Positions 43,656 through 52,214 of a stretch of 60,026 bases of DNA are shown here, piece by piece. This stretch comes from CAYUCE01 sp964443275 (GTDB taxonomy: Bacteria; Bipolaricaulota; Bipolaricaulia; CAYUCE01). Each line of letters begins with the position of its first letter. Position 1 is the stretch's first letter. A program made the position numbers and the translations under genes. The stretch covers positions 1-60,026 of the forward strand of contig CAYUCE010000004.1 of the NCBI GenBank assembly GCA_964443275.1, written 5' to 3'. The notes beneath the pieces were generated by a model. That model was not told where the DNA came from and did not search any database. It saw only the letters and a list, made by a program, of their open reading frames with translations.

Positions 43656-44728
43656 TATTGCCTCATATTCATTCGTATACGCAGTTTTCGGACCAGTTGC
43701 CAAGCTTCAGGTACCGCTACCGCGAAGATTATTACTCCTTGAACTACCCTTATCATATCCAAAGGTACTCCAGATTGGAACCCCATCAAACCCGCTCCCG
43801 ATTCCAGGGCACCAAAAAAGATAGCTGCTCCAATGGCCCCCAGAGGGTGGTTTCGCCCTACCAAAGCCACTGCAATACCATCGAACCCCAAATTACCCAG
43901 GGTTGAAAGGTCATTGGTAATGGCGTAAGGAAAACGTCCTAAAACTTGGGTAGCACCGGCCATTCCAGCCAGGACCCCTCCTAGAATAAAGGCTAGGTTT
44001 ATACTGTTGGCTGGATTTATTCCCGCATATCGGGCAGCTTGAGGGTTAAAACCCGTACAACGTAGTTCAAACCCTATGGTCATACGCCAAAGAATAAAGT
44101 AAACAATTAAAGCCATGATAAGGCTTAAAAAAAGGGCAGCAGTCAAACTACTACCAGGAAGGAGAGAAGGAAAACGGGCGCCAGGAGGAGCGGAGATGGA
44201 TCTAAGCCCTCTTTGGGGATCGTTCAGCAAGTTAACTATTAAATACGTGGCCAACCAGACCGCTATCCAGTTGAGCATGATTGTGGATATAACTTCGTGT
44301 ACTCCTCGGGTTACTTTAAGTATAGATGCGAGTAAGCTCCAAATAACGCCAGCGAAAATCGCTCCTCCCAAGGCCACAACCAGAAGGAGAACCGGGGGTA
44401 GGGGGAGTGAGCTAAGGGCTACTGCTACCGTAGCTCCCATTATCATCTGTCCCTGCGCACCTATGTTGAATAAGCCGGCTCTCACCCCCACAGCGAAGGT
44501 TAATCCGGTGAGTATCAACGGAGTAGCACGGCTGAGGGTGTTGGCAGCGCTACTTATATCACCAAATGAGCCTCTAAAAAGGGCTCCATAGGCATTAAGT
44601 GGATCGTATCCCCATACGGCCATAAGTGCCGCTCCCACCCCCATTCCCAAAAGTAAAACAGAACCCACTTCCCAGATGGGCTTAAAAAATTCTTTATTTA
44701 AAAGAGAAGTCAATTTAACCCTTATCAA
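43655..44728 (-). CDS. BMP-type ABC transporter permease 1 (YufP/NupP-like)
   Basis: 357 residues with about 10 helices. Family features: ATPLILTGLTFAVGVRAGLFNIGAQGQMIMGA, VTRGVHEVISTIMLNWIAVWLATYL, ELRCTGFNPQAARYAGINPANS and LGFDGIAVALVGRNHPLGA. First permease; the next gene overlaps by one base. The hairpin 44748-44808 precedes it in the mRNA. Confidence 0.93.
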   Translation of the reverse strand: MIRVKLTSLLNKEFFKPIWEVGSVLLLGMGVGAALMAVWGYDPLNAYGALFRGSFGDISSAANTLSRATPLILTGLTFAVGVRAGLFNIGAQGQMIMGATVAVALSSLPLPPVLLLVVALGGAIFAGVIWSLLASILKVTRGVHEVISTIMLNWIAVWLATYLIVNLLNDPQRGLRSISAPPGARFPSLLPGSSLTAALFLSLIMALIVYFILWRMTIGFELRCTGFNPQAARYAGINPANSINLAFILGGVLAGMAGATQVLGRFPYAITNDLSTLGNLGFDGIAVALVGRNHPLGAIGAAIFFGALESGAGLMGFQSGVPLDMIRVVQGVIIFAVAVPEAWQLVRKLRIRMNMRQ

Positions 44729-44747
44729 ATCTGATCAGAGCAAGTAA

Positions 44748-44808
44748 GAAACCCTGAGTCTTGACGGGTAAAATCTCGGTTTAAGATTGTTAGTTGACTC
44801 AGGGTTTC
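44748..44808 (-). promoter_or_regulatory. 13-bp stem with 35-base loop between the BMP protein and permease genes
   Basis: GAAACCCTGAGTC (44748-44760) and GACTCAGGGTTTC (44796-44808) are exact complements. In the minus mRNA the stem lies just after the binding-protein stop and before the first permease. No U-run follows. It is in the same position as the hairpin at 2803-2826 in the other importer operon, and likely sets protein stoichiometry. Confidence 0.6.
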
Positions 44809-44836
44809 CTTCTCATCAAACTCTTATTTTAATTAC

Positions 44837-46030
44837 CTACGGGTAATCTTTCCTTACCTGTTTGATTTGATCGGCAGTATTAGCCTGGGGTACCTTAATT
44901 TCTCCATTTAAAACCTGAAGCTCCAACTCGGTGACTGCTTCCCATACCCAGGCAGGAGGTGACCAGCGAGCTTGGTAAATTTTCTCAAAGACTTCTCTCC
45001 TCTGCTCAGCCGGGAACTGCCCAGCTTCCATTGCCAACTCGATAAATGAAGAGACATCTTTTAGAGTGGAAAGACCCACCCCGTCCTGAGCTAAACCGAG
45101 CACCAAATCTTGGCCCCCTTCAAATGTGTCCTGGACCACCTGCTTTATGGCCGTATAAGTTGCTACATCTACCCTCTTCATGGCACTAGCTGGAATAAAT
45201 CCAGGCTTTACATACTCTTGAGCTGCATCTGCCCCAAAGGCAAATGGCGGCCCCATCTGTCTACCTTCTGCTCTTGCCTTCTCCTCCACCGCGTCGAAGG
45301 CGCCTAAGTGACTGGCTCCAGCTATTCCAAATATGGCGAAGGCACCACTGGCTAGCTGAGTCTCCGCCGCTTGCTTCCCCCCTGCCGGATCGTCAAAGCG
45401 TCCCACATAAGTGGAGAGTATCTTTATTTCTTTCTTTTCTCTGAATCGTTTCTGATACCAGTCGAGAGCCCAATGTACTCCGAACCGGAAACCAGCTTCA
45501 TACCTCCATACGGGGGGTATCTCCATACCACCCAATATTCCCACGGCTGGGTAGTTATAAGCGATGGCTCCTAAGGCTGCCAACACCCCGATGGGGGGAG
45601 ATGATTCCTGTTCTTTGAAAAGTAAACCTAGGATGTTAGGAACTCCACCAGCGGATCCATCAACGAAAGCAAATTTCTGATTTGGGAATTGCTTGGCCGC
45701 TTCTGGCAAAGCATCCGCCAGCAAAAAGCCTACTCCAATAATCAGTTCACACTGACCAGTTCTAGCCAGAGTGGTTAAATCGGGAAGATAATCTGCTGAA
45801 CTAGAGGCAGTCACGTCTTTTAGTTCCAGCCCGAACTGATTGGCGGCCCTCTCCGCTCCCAGGTAAGCCATATCGTTGAAACTCAGATCGCCTCGACCGG
45901 TTTGATCGAAGTAAAGACACACCGTTTTTTGGTTTTCTTGACTGAAAGCACGACCCATAGGATTGAGTAAAAAGACCCCAAAAGATATAACTACTAAACC
46001 GATCAAAAATAAACGCACACCTTTTTTCAT
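44837..46030 (-). CDS. BMP/PnrA-type nucleoside-binding protein of an ABC transporter
   Basis: 397 residues from ATG 46030 (AAAGGAGG just upstream); an upstream in-frame start at 46090 falls inside the leader stem and was rejected. Signal peptide about 1-30 (RLFLIGLVVISFGVFLL) ending near AFS, with no lipobox Cys. BMP/PnrA motifs: YFDQTGRGDLSFNDMAYLGAERA, CELIIGVGFLLADALPEAAKQFPNQKFAFVDG, PAVGILGGMEIPPVWRYEAGFRFGV and FGIAGASHLGAFDAVEE. This fold binds purine nucleosides in known cases. It starts a four-gene operon (binding protein, permeases, ATPase) and carries the strong stem-loop in its leader. Confidence 0.92.
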   Translation of the reverse strand: MKKGVRLFLIGLVVISFGVFLLNPMGRAFSQENQKTVCLYFDQTGRGDLSFNDMAYLGAERAANQFGLELKDVTASSSADYLPDLTTLARTGQCELIIGVGFLLADALPEAAKQFPNQKFAFVDGSAGGVPNILGLLFKEQESSPPIGVLAALGAIAYNYPAVGILGGMEIPPVWRYEAGFRFGVHWALDWYQKRFREKKEIKILSTYVGRFDDPAGGKQAAETQLASGAFAIFGIAGASHLGAFDAVEEKARAEGRQMGPPFAFGADAAQEYVKPGFIPASAMKRVDVATYTAIKQVVQDTFEGGQDLVLGLAQDGVGLSTLKDVSSFIELAMEAGQFPAEQRREVFEKIYQARWSPPAWVWEAVTELELQVLNGEIKVPQANTADQIKQVRKDYP

Positions 46031-46048
46031 TTCAACCTCCTTTTGTGG

Positions 46049-46120
46049 TCCAGCACCTACTTTACATGCATCGGGTATTGCTTCAAGCAATACCGAGTAT
46101 CATCAAAAGTAGGTGCTGGA
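46049..46120 (-). promoter_or_regulatory. Long nested stem-loop in the BMP operon leader
   Basis: Outer stem: TCCAGCACCTACTTT (46049-46063) with AAAGTAGGTGCTGGA (46106-46120), 15 bp, perfect. Inner stem: TCGGGTATTGC (46071-46081) with GCAATACCGA (46087-46096). On the minus mRNA the outer stem starts close to the predicted transcription start and ends about 10 bases before the Shine-Dalgarno site. I saw no purine-riboswitch core. Candidate RNA switch, translation-control hairpin or palindromic repeat. Confidence 0.6.
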
Positions 46121-46150
46121 TTGACACTTAAATATAGCAAACGCTAAGAT
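46121..46150 (+). promoter_or_regulatory. Putative promoter of the lytic transglycosylase gene
   Basis: TTGACA (46121-46126), 18-base spacer, TAAGAT (46145-46150). It overlaps the opposite BMP promoter, so the two should compete. Confidence 0.45.
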
Positions 46151-46160
46151 GTGAAAACAA
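46131..46160 (-). promoter_or_regulatory. Putative promoter of the BMP transporter operon
   Basis: Minus strand: TTGTTT (46155-46160), 18-base spacer, TATATT (46131-46136). The -10 box lies in the spacer of the opposite promoter at 46121-46150. Confidence 0.5.
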
Positions 46161-46229
46161 GGCTGTAAGCTTTAAGTGACGGTGCTAATCAGACAAATGT
46201 CGTTTGCCATCCGCAACTAGATTATCATA

Positions 46230-48344
46230 ATGAACTGTATGTTTAGGCAACTTAATAGAAAAATAAGCAAATCAATTTTGCGATTTACCGTATGCTTGTT
46301 TTCCTTGCTTTTCATAATCTCTCTCTTGTGTGCCGGCTCAAACCCCTCTAGTAGCCAAAAGAGTTTTATCCAAGGGGTTAATTTTCATCAAAAAGGGGAT
46401 TACCTAAAAGCCGTAGCTGTTTTGAATAATTTGTACAAAGATTACCCCATTTATAGCTACGCCCGTATTATAGTTGCCAAATCACATATTGCACTCGGAC
46501 AGTTTAAAAAGGCCTTACAGGTTTTAGAGGATGAAAGCGGTAAGGAGTGGAATCTGGCCTACGAAATCGATCTCTGTAAAGCTAGAGATTTTTTGAAAAT
46601 GAAGCGCTTGGATGAAGCTAGAAAGGCAGCAGAAAGTGCTTATCAAAATGCCTTAACCGATCGCGAAAAAATCCCTGCTCTGCGGCTTTTGGTAGACATA
46701 TTTTCCGGGCAGAAAGAATACGCCCCTGCTGCAGATAACTTGTTTAAACTAATTGAACTATCGGATTTGAGATTTTCAGAAATTTCAAGAGCCAATTTGT
46801 TTGATGAACTTTATCAATATCTTCAAAACCTAAACCTCCAAAAAGAGGAGAACTTGCGCCGCTTATTTCGTTATACGCTATTGATATTAAAGTATGGAGA
46901 ATGGGAAAAAGCCGGATTAATACTTGAATTATATGAACACAGGTGGCCAGCGGATCTTAAGCTACAAGCTCTTTTTGAACTTGCCTATCTTAAGGCTTTT
47001 CGCTTAGGTGAGCACCTAAAAGCCCAAGATGACTTTACCCAAATACTAAACCAAAAACCCGAAATCAGCCTAAAGATAAGGACACTTTACTACCAAGCCC
47101 TTAATCTCAAACAGATAGGAGATGAGAAACACTGGTTAGAAATTCTCAAACGTTTAATGGCCGATTATCCCGATAGTTACTACAGTTGCCTGGCTGCAAA
47201 AAATGTGATTGAAGATTATGGGGGTGAGGAAAACTTAAGAGAAGCGAAAGAATTGCAAAAAGACCTCAAACCACGTTTTGAAAATACCGCTTGTTGGGAG
47301 CAGCTCCTATGGAAATTATTCTTTCTCGCCTATAGTAACAAAGACTTGGCCACGGCCGGCAAATATCTTAGCCAATTAAATTCAAAAGTTAACCCAGTCA
47401 CTCCTCGGTTGGCATACTGGAATTATAAGTTTGCCAAAGCAAATGAGGATTTAACTGCAAAAGAATTCTTTGATTTAATTAGTACACTTAACCAGAGTCC
47501 ACTTGATTATTATAGTTTGCTAGCACATAAGAAAAAATATGATTTTGGCCTTTTCTCAATCGATAGTATCTATCACCAAGCTAAGCTCACGGCCCAAGAA
47601 GTGACCAGTAAACTTTTGAAAGAGGAAAGCTACCCATCGAATGTTCAAAATCGGGTAAAAGAGGCCGAGTTTTTGAATAGCTTGGGACTTATCTATCCAG
47701 CCATCCGCAGGTTGAACATGATAGCCGATTACCTGCCGGAAGAGGCAGTCCTTAAACTTCGCTTTTTATGGGAAAAAGAAGGTGGAGAATACCGCTTGGC
47801 AATGCAACACGCTAGCTATCTCTATGAATTATATAAAAAAAGAAATCAAACACCGAGCATATCAGTTATTCAAGGCTCCTACCCTCGCCACTTTGACCAA
47901 GAAGTAAAAAAAACCTCCCTAGAATACTCTATACCAAAAGAGCTAATTTACGGGGTAATAAAAGAGGAAAGCGGTTTTGACAACGCCGCTTTTTCCACAT
48001 CAAAGGCCCACGGCCTAATGCAGTTAATGCCAGCTACGGCCAGAGAAATTGCCCATGACCTAAGTTTTAGCGATTTTGAGCTAAAAGATCTCTTTGATCC
48101 TAAAACCAATATTCAGATGGGAAGTTATTATCTTTGCCAGCGGTTGGAACAATTTGGAGACTTACGACTTGCTATTGCTTCTTACCATGGGGGCCCAGGA
48201 AACTTAAGCCGCTGGCGCAAAGAATTTAACAGTGAGGATATTGATTTATTCGTGGAATTGATCCCCTCCAGTAGCACTCAAAATTATGTGAAGAGGGTAT
48301 ATAGGAATTTTTTGATCTACAGTCACCTGTACGGTGATAAGTAA
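46230..48344 (+). CDS. Soluble lytic murein transglycosylase with TPR-like superhelix
   Basis: 704 residues. N-terminal export segment (about 15-35: FTVCLFSLLFIISLLCAG; the Cys is not in a good lipobox). Residues 45-500 are helical TPR-like repeats (FIQGVNFHQKGDYLKAVAVL, ALGQFKKALQVLEDESGKEW and similar). The C-terminal SLT domain starts near 545: IPKELIYGVIKEESGFDNAAFS with the catalytic Glu, AHGLMQLMPATAREIA and ASYHGGPGNLSRW. This arrangement is that of Slt70-type enzymes, which cleave peptidoglycan to anhydromuropeptides in the periplasm. It favours a diderm or thick-wall envelope but does not prove one. ATG 46230 is used; ATG 46239 is also possible. Confidence 0.9.
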   Translation: MNCMFRQLNRKISKSILRFTVCLFSLLFIISLLCAGSNPSSSQKSFIQGVNFHQKGDYLKAVAVLNNLYKDYPIYSYARIIVAKSHIALGQFKKALQVLEDESGKEWNLAYEIDLCKARDFLKMKRLDEARKAAESAYQNALTDREKIPALRLLVDIFSGQKEYAPAADNLFKLIELSDLRFSEISRANLFDELYQYLQNLNLQKEENLRRLFRYTLLILKYGEWEKAGLILELYEHRWPADLKLQALFELAYLKAFRLGEHLKAQDDFTQILNQKPEISLKIRTLYYQALNLKQIGDEKHWLEILKRLMADYPDSYYSCLAAKNVIEDYGGEENLREAKELQKDLKPRFENTACWEQLLWKLFFLAYSNKDLATAGKYLSQLNSKVNPVTPRLAYWNYKFAKANEDLTAKEFFDLISTLNQSPLDYYSLLAHKKKYDFGLFSIDSIYHQAKLTAQEVTSKLLKEESYPSNVQNRVKEAEFLNSLGLIYPAIRRLNMIADYLPEEAVLKLRFLWEKEGGEYRLAMQHASYLYELYKKRNQTPSISVIQGSYPRHFDQEVKKTSLEYSIPKELIYGVIKEESGFDNAAFSTSKAHGLMQLMPATAREIAHDLSFSDFELKDLFDPKTNIQMGSYYLCQRLEQFGDLRLAIASYHGGPGNLSRWRKEFNSEDIDLFVELIPSSSTQNYVKRVYRNFLIYSHLYGDK

Positions 48345-48410
48345 CCTTATCCTCAAAAGCAATTCTAAAAAGCACCCTCCACCACTGATTTCCGAAACCA
48401 CCTAGCTGAT

Positions 48411-48440
48411 TTGATCTTTACTTGGTAAATTGTCTATACT
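48411..48440 (+). promoter_or_regulatory. Putative promoter of the thioesterase/acyl-CoA synthetase pair
   Basis: TTGATC (48411-48416), 18-base spacer, TATACT (48435-48440), 86 bases before the ATG at 48526. Confidence 0.45.
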
Positions 48441-48525
48441 CTCTTTATAAGATAGTAGCATATACACCGGAAAATCTTGATTAGGCCCGCTAATCTTCAA
48501 AAATAGGAAGGCGCTTGATAATAAA

Positions 48526-48933
48526 ATGGGTTCTTTTAAATGGTCAGAAGATGAAAACCACTGTTTCGGTTGTGGCCGTAATCCCTATGGTTTAGGTCTT
48601 AAATTTAAAGAAGATGGCCAGTGGGTTATAGCTACCACCAACTTAAGTGAGTACTATCAGGGCTTTCAAAACATTGCCCATGGGGGAATCGTGGCTGTGC
48701 TACTTGACGAAGCTGCTGGCTGGGCGATAATACTTCAAGAAGAGGTGGTCGCACCCAGCTACGATTTAAATCTAAAACTGGTTAAACCAGTTCCCTTAGG
48801 GAAGAGAATTTTAATTAGAGGAAAAGTAAAAGATGCCCGCCACGGAATTTTTGTAACTGAGAACCAAGTTTTAAACTCAAAGGGAGTAATTCTGGCCGCC
48901 GGTCTGATAAAATCAAAGGCGGTGGAGGAGTGA
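48526..48933 (+). CDS. Hotdog-fold thioesterase (PaaI/YbgC-like)
   Basis: 135 residues. The N-terminus contains HCFGCGRNPYGLGLKF (a zinc-like HCxxC motif seen in one thioesterase branch), then the hotdog helix AHGGIVAVLLDEAAGWAII with the catalytic Asp/Glu region, and LVKPVPLGKRILIRGKVKDAR. It hydrolyses acyl-CoA. The acyl-CoA synthetase gene begins 6 bases after the stop, so the pair may form a synthetase/thioesterase module. Confidence 0.88.
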   Translation: MGSFKWSEDENHCFGCGRNPYGLGLKFKEDGQWVIATTNLSEYYQGFQNIAHGGIVAVLLDEAAGWAIILQEEVVAPSYDLNLKLVKPVPLGKRILIRGKVKDARHGIFVTENQVLNSKGVILAAGLIKSKAVEE

Positions 48934-48939
48934 AGTAAT

Positions 48940-50589
48940 TTGGTTAATTCAAGATTAAGCTACGTATCAGGAGGAGACAAACCAAAACTTATTGAAAAAA
49001 CCATCCCGGAAATACAAGCTGAGACCACTAATAATTACCCGAATAAGGAATTTTTAGTAAGTGTAAAAACCGGCCAGAGGTTAACATTTAAGGAGTTCGA
49101 CCAGCTCACCAACCAGGTGGCCAAAGGTTTGATCTCCCTGGGCATTCAAAAGAAGGACAGAGTGGGAATTGCTACCGGTAACTCCGTTGAATGGATCGCC
49201 ACCTTTTTCGCATTATTCAAAATTGGGGCTTACCCAGTAAATATTGTCCCTTCCTTAAAACCACAGCATCTTACATACATGATTAACCAGCCTGGAATTA
49301 AGTGTTTATTCGCCGATAAGAGAAATATAGAGATAGCTCAGAACTTGGATCTACCTAACTTGCAGGAAATGATCTTTATTGAGGATGAGGACTTTGATGG
49401 AGCTGCTGGTTGGAGTACTTTGCTTGCCTCTGCTAAAGGCATATCCGATAGCGCGCTTCACAAACGAAGAAAGACACTCCATCAAGACAATATCGCTGGA
49501 TTATGTTATACTTCTGGAACCACCGGTGACCCGAAAGGAGCTATGCTCACCCACCGCGCACTTGTTAACAACTGTAATTTCCTCTCCTATCTATTTAATT
49601 ACGATGAAAGCGACGTTATGCCTCTTACAGTACCTATGTTTCACTTCTTCGGCTGGATTTTGAGCATAATCACTATGCTTCGAGGGATGAAGTTAGTGCT
49701 TCCAACTTCGTACGTAAGACCGGATTCTATTTTGGAATGTCTGGAAGAGGAACGATGTACAACTATGGGATCTGCTCCCCAAATTTATAACTTTTTTGTA
49801 AATTTAACTGATCTAGAAACTTATGATTTAACCGATTTGAAACACTGTTTTTGCGGCTCTGATGTACTATCTGGAGATCTCATAGATTCTATGTTTAATC
49901 AATTAAAACTGGATACCTTACAAAACGTATGGGGATCAACGGAGCTGGGCGGAGGCTTTACCATTACTCCCCCTGGGGCTCCCCCCTCAAAAATCACCCC
50001 AATCGGAAAAATCATACCTCATTCTGAGCTTAAAATCGTCGATCCTATGACTGAAAAGACTCTGCCTCCCGGTGAGGGGGGCGAAATTTGGGGGCGAGGA
50101 CCTTCTACTTTCAAAGGCTATTGGAAAAAGGATGAAGAAACAAGACAAACTCTCACTGAAGATGGATGGGTAAGAACCGGAGACGTGGGATTTATGGATA
50201 AAGAAGGTTTTGTTCATTTTATAGGTAGGTTGGACGAGATGTTTAAAAAGGGGGCCAGAAAAGTGGCTCCAGCTCCCATCGAAAATGTATTGAGACAACA
50301 TCCTGAAATTGTTGATGCCGGAGTGGTGGGGGTACCGGATGAGAGATATGGCCTGGAAGTAGCAGCCTTTGTACAGCTAAAGGAGGAAACTTTACAGCAG
50401 CTAGAAAAAAGCAGAAAAAAAGCCGGTGATTTGAAAACAGAAATGCAAAAATTAGCTAGAAAAAACCTGGAATCATTTAAGGTCCCCAAATACGTAAAGT
50501 TTGTAAAGGAGCTTCCTCGCACGGCTACCGGCAAGATTAGACATTTCATACTTAAAGAAAAAGCCAAAGAATTAGCTAATTCCTGGTAA
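48940..50589 (+). CDS. Acyl-CoA synthetase (AMP-binding, ANL superfamily)
   Basis: 549 residues from TTG 48940, 6 bases after the thioesterase stop (GGAGG overlaps the end of that gene). ANL motifs: LCYTSGTTGDPKGAMLTHRA (phosphate loop), NVWGSTELGG, GWVRTGDVGFMDKEGFVHFIGR and the catalytic Lys region ELPRTATGKIRHFIL near the C-terminus. It activates a carboxylic acid, probably of medium or long chain, to acyl-CoA with ATP giving AMP and PPi. Family members close to this (fatty-acyl-CoA synthetase type) are cytoplasmic and membrane-associated. Confidence 0.92.
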   Translation: MVNSRLSYVSGGDKPKLIEKTIPEIQAETTNNYPNKEFLVSVKTGQRLTFKEFDQLTNQVAKGLISLGIQKKDRVGIATGNSVEWIATFFALFKIGAYPVNIVPSLKPQHLTYMINQPGIKCLFADKRNIEIAQNLDLPNLQEMIFIEDEDFDGAAGWSTLLASAKGISDSALHKRRKTLHQDNIAGLCYTSGTTGDPKGAMLTHRALVNNCNFLSYLFNYDESDVMPLTVPMFHFFGWILSIITMLRGMKLVLPTSYVRPDSILECLEEERCTTMGSAPQIYNFFVNLTDLETYDLTDLKHCFCGSDVLSGDLIDSMFNQLKLDTLQNVWGSTELGGGFTITPPGAPPSKITPIGKIIPHSELKIVDPMTEKTLPPGEGGEIWGRGPSTFKGYWKKDEETRQTLTEDGWVRTGDVGFMDKEGFVHFIGRLDEMFKKGARKVAPAPIENVLRQHPEIVDAGVVGVPDERYGLEVAAFVQLKEETLQQLEKSRKKAGDLKTEMQKLARKNLESFKVPKYVKFVKELPRTATGKIRHFILKEKAKELANSW

Positions 50590-50613
50590 ACAAGCATTAG
50601 CTAAAAATAAATC

Positions 50614-50662
50614 AAAAAATACCACTTAGTGTATTAGTTGGGGTTAACAAGTTAGGCCCAAC
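50614..50662 (-). terminator. Possible terminator of the ECF operon
   Basis: On the minus strand, two small stems follow: GTTGGG/CCCAAC (50657-50662 and 50637-50642, spanning the EcfT stop) and a short ATAC/GTAT stem followed by T6 and more T (about 50627 down). The first is bidirectional and may also end the acyl-CoA synthetase transcript. Weak evidence. Confidence 0.4.
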
Positions 50663-51407
50663 CTAGGTAGCGAGCAACGAAAAAGCCTATAAGAAGTAAA
50701 AATGAGAAGGTATATAGTAGATAATCATCCCGGCTAGCTTCCAGCTGGGTCATATACGTCCGGGTGGGCTCGGCTCCAAAATTTCTCGCCTTGAGAGCTT
50801 CTGCTATTTCGTATCCGCTGCGTATCACAGAAGCAAAGAAAGGAACAAGCATAGGTATTCTTGCCTTGATTCTGTGGATAGGCCCCCTGCTTAGGACCAC
50901 CCCCCGTGAAGTATGAGCTTCCTGTATAGCCTGAAGTTTATCTTTCATATCCGGAACTAATCTAAGGGTCAAAGAAAATATAAAGGCCAATTTCCAAGGA
51001 ACTTTAAGCTGCACCAAAGCAACTTCAAATTCCTCTGACTCAGTATTTAGAGCAAACCAAGCGCTTACCCCAGCTACAGTCAAAAGTCTCAAAATTATAA
51101 GAGAAGATATATAGATTCCTCGGTAAGTAATCTCTACTGGAATCCCAAAAACTGAAAAACCCCATAAAGCTGAGCCTTTCCCGTAGAAAAATAAGTTTAT
51201 CACAAAAAGAACTGGAATCAAAACCTTGAAAAAGGATAGATATCGCAGCCAGTTAATAAAACCACTTCCCAGGGCTACAAATATGACCAGCAAAATAAAT
51301 AGGGGAAGTAGAACAAATACCTTACTACCCAATATTGCCAAAATAACTATAGTTACAGAAAAGGATATCTTAGCTCGGGGGTCGAGCCTGGAAGGTAAGT
51401 AAACCAT
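50652..51407 (-). CDS. ecfT: ECF transporter transmembrane subunit (EcfT/CbiQ)
   Basis: 251 residues, with about 5-6 membrane helices and LDPRAKISFSVTIVILAILG at the N-terminus. The two Arg-containing signatures of EcfT coupling helices are present: HTSRGVVLSRGPIHR and ALKARNFGAEP. It links the ATPases to the S-component. Last gene of the four-gene cluster; one base separates it from the previous ATPase stop. Confidence 0.93.
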   Translation of the reverse strand: MVYLPSRLDPRAKISFSVTIVILAILGSKVFVLLPLFILLVIFVALGSGFINWLRYLSFFKVLIPVLFVINLFFYGKGSALWGFSVFGIPVEITYRGIYISSLIILRLLTVAGVSAWFALNTESEEFEVALVQLKVPWKLAFIFSLTLRLVPDMKDKLQAIQEAHTSRGVVLSRGPIHRIKARIPMLVPFFASVIRSGYEIAEALKARNFGAEPTRTYMTQLEASRDDYLLYTFSFLLLIGFFVARYLGWA

Positions 51408-51408
51408 C

Positions 51409-52200
51409 TTAACTTGCCCAATCCGGGTGGTTTTGAGCCAATTTCACTGCCTCTCCTAAATTGCGGGGTATCTTATTAAATGAATGTCTTTTGGCCCACT
51501 TGACCATACCGGGTAAATCAATGCCTGCCTTATTGGCAACATCTTCATCGCAAAGTTCGGAAAATACCTTTCCTTCACTTAATAACTTTCCGTTGTCTAA
51601 AAAGGCTACTCGGTCGGCAAATTGATAAGTAAAGTCGGAGTGGTGGGTACTAAGGATGACGGTCCTATCGAGGTCGTTTAATATCTTTCCTACCTCCCGC
51701 TCGCCACTTTTGTGAAGGCCTTGTGTAGGTTCGTCTAAAACTATAATTTGAGGGCCACCAGAAAGTATGGAGGCAATAGAAACCTTTCTTTGTTGACCGG
51801 CGGAAAGGGAAAAAGGAGATCTATGGCTAAGATGGTAAATACCGAGTCTGCTCATGGCCTCGGATGCCGCGGTTTTAAAATCTAAGCCTAAATTTTTTGG
51901 AAAGAATTCTACCTCTTCGCGTACAGTGGGAGCAAAAAAATAAGCCTCTGGTCTTTCCGGTGCAAAACCTACCATGCCCGGTTTAGTTAAATCAAAGGAA
52001 TCATCCTTTTGCTGTATAGATATCTTGCCTCTATCCGGTTTTAGCAATCCCGCCATTAATTTAAGCAATGTAGACTTTCCAGAGCCGTTTTTCCCCATTA
52101 TGGCCAATGTAGCTCCTCTTTTTACCTGAAGACTAATTCCTGAAATTATCTCCTTTTCGGAATCCGGATAGGCAAAATGCAGGTTTTTGACCTTTATCAT
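51409..52200 (-). CDS. ECF transporter ATPase (EcfA)
   Basis: 263 residues. Walker A MGKNGSGKSTLLKLMAG, signature LSAGQQRKVSIASI, Walker B IIVLDEPTQGLHKSG, and His-loop STHHSDFTYQFADRV. It lies 14 bases downstream of the other ATPase. The pair would form the heterodimeric motor of the ECF importer. Confidence 0.93.
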   Translation of the reverse strand: MIKVKNLHFAYPDSEKEIISGISLQVKRGATLAIMGKNGSGKSTLLKLMAGLLKPDRGKISIQQKDDSFDLTKPGMVGFAPERPEAYFFAPTVREEVEFFPKNLGLDFKTAASEAMSRLGIYHLSHRSPFSLSAGQQRKVSIASILSGGPQIIVLDEPTQGLHKSGEREVGKILNDLDRTVILSTHHSDFTYQFADRVAFLDNGKLLSEGKVFSELCDEDVANKAGIDLPGMVKWAKRHSFNKIPRNLGEAVKLAQNHPDWAS

Positions 52201-52214
52201 GAGGGATTTATGTC

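Noticed and set aside
46049..46120. Purine riboswitch in the BMP leader
   Set aside because: The conserved three-way junction and loop sequences are not seen; the structure is a simple nested hairpin.
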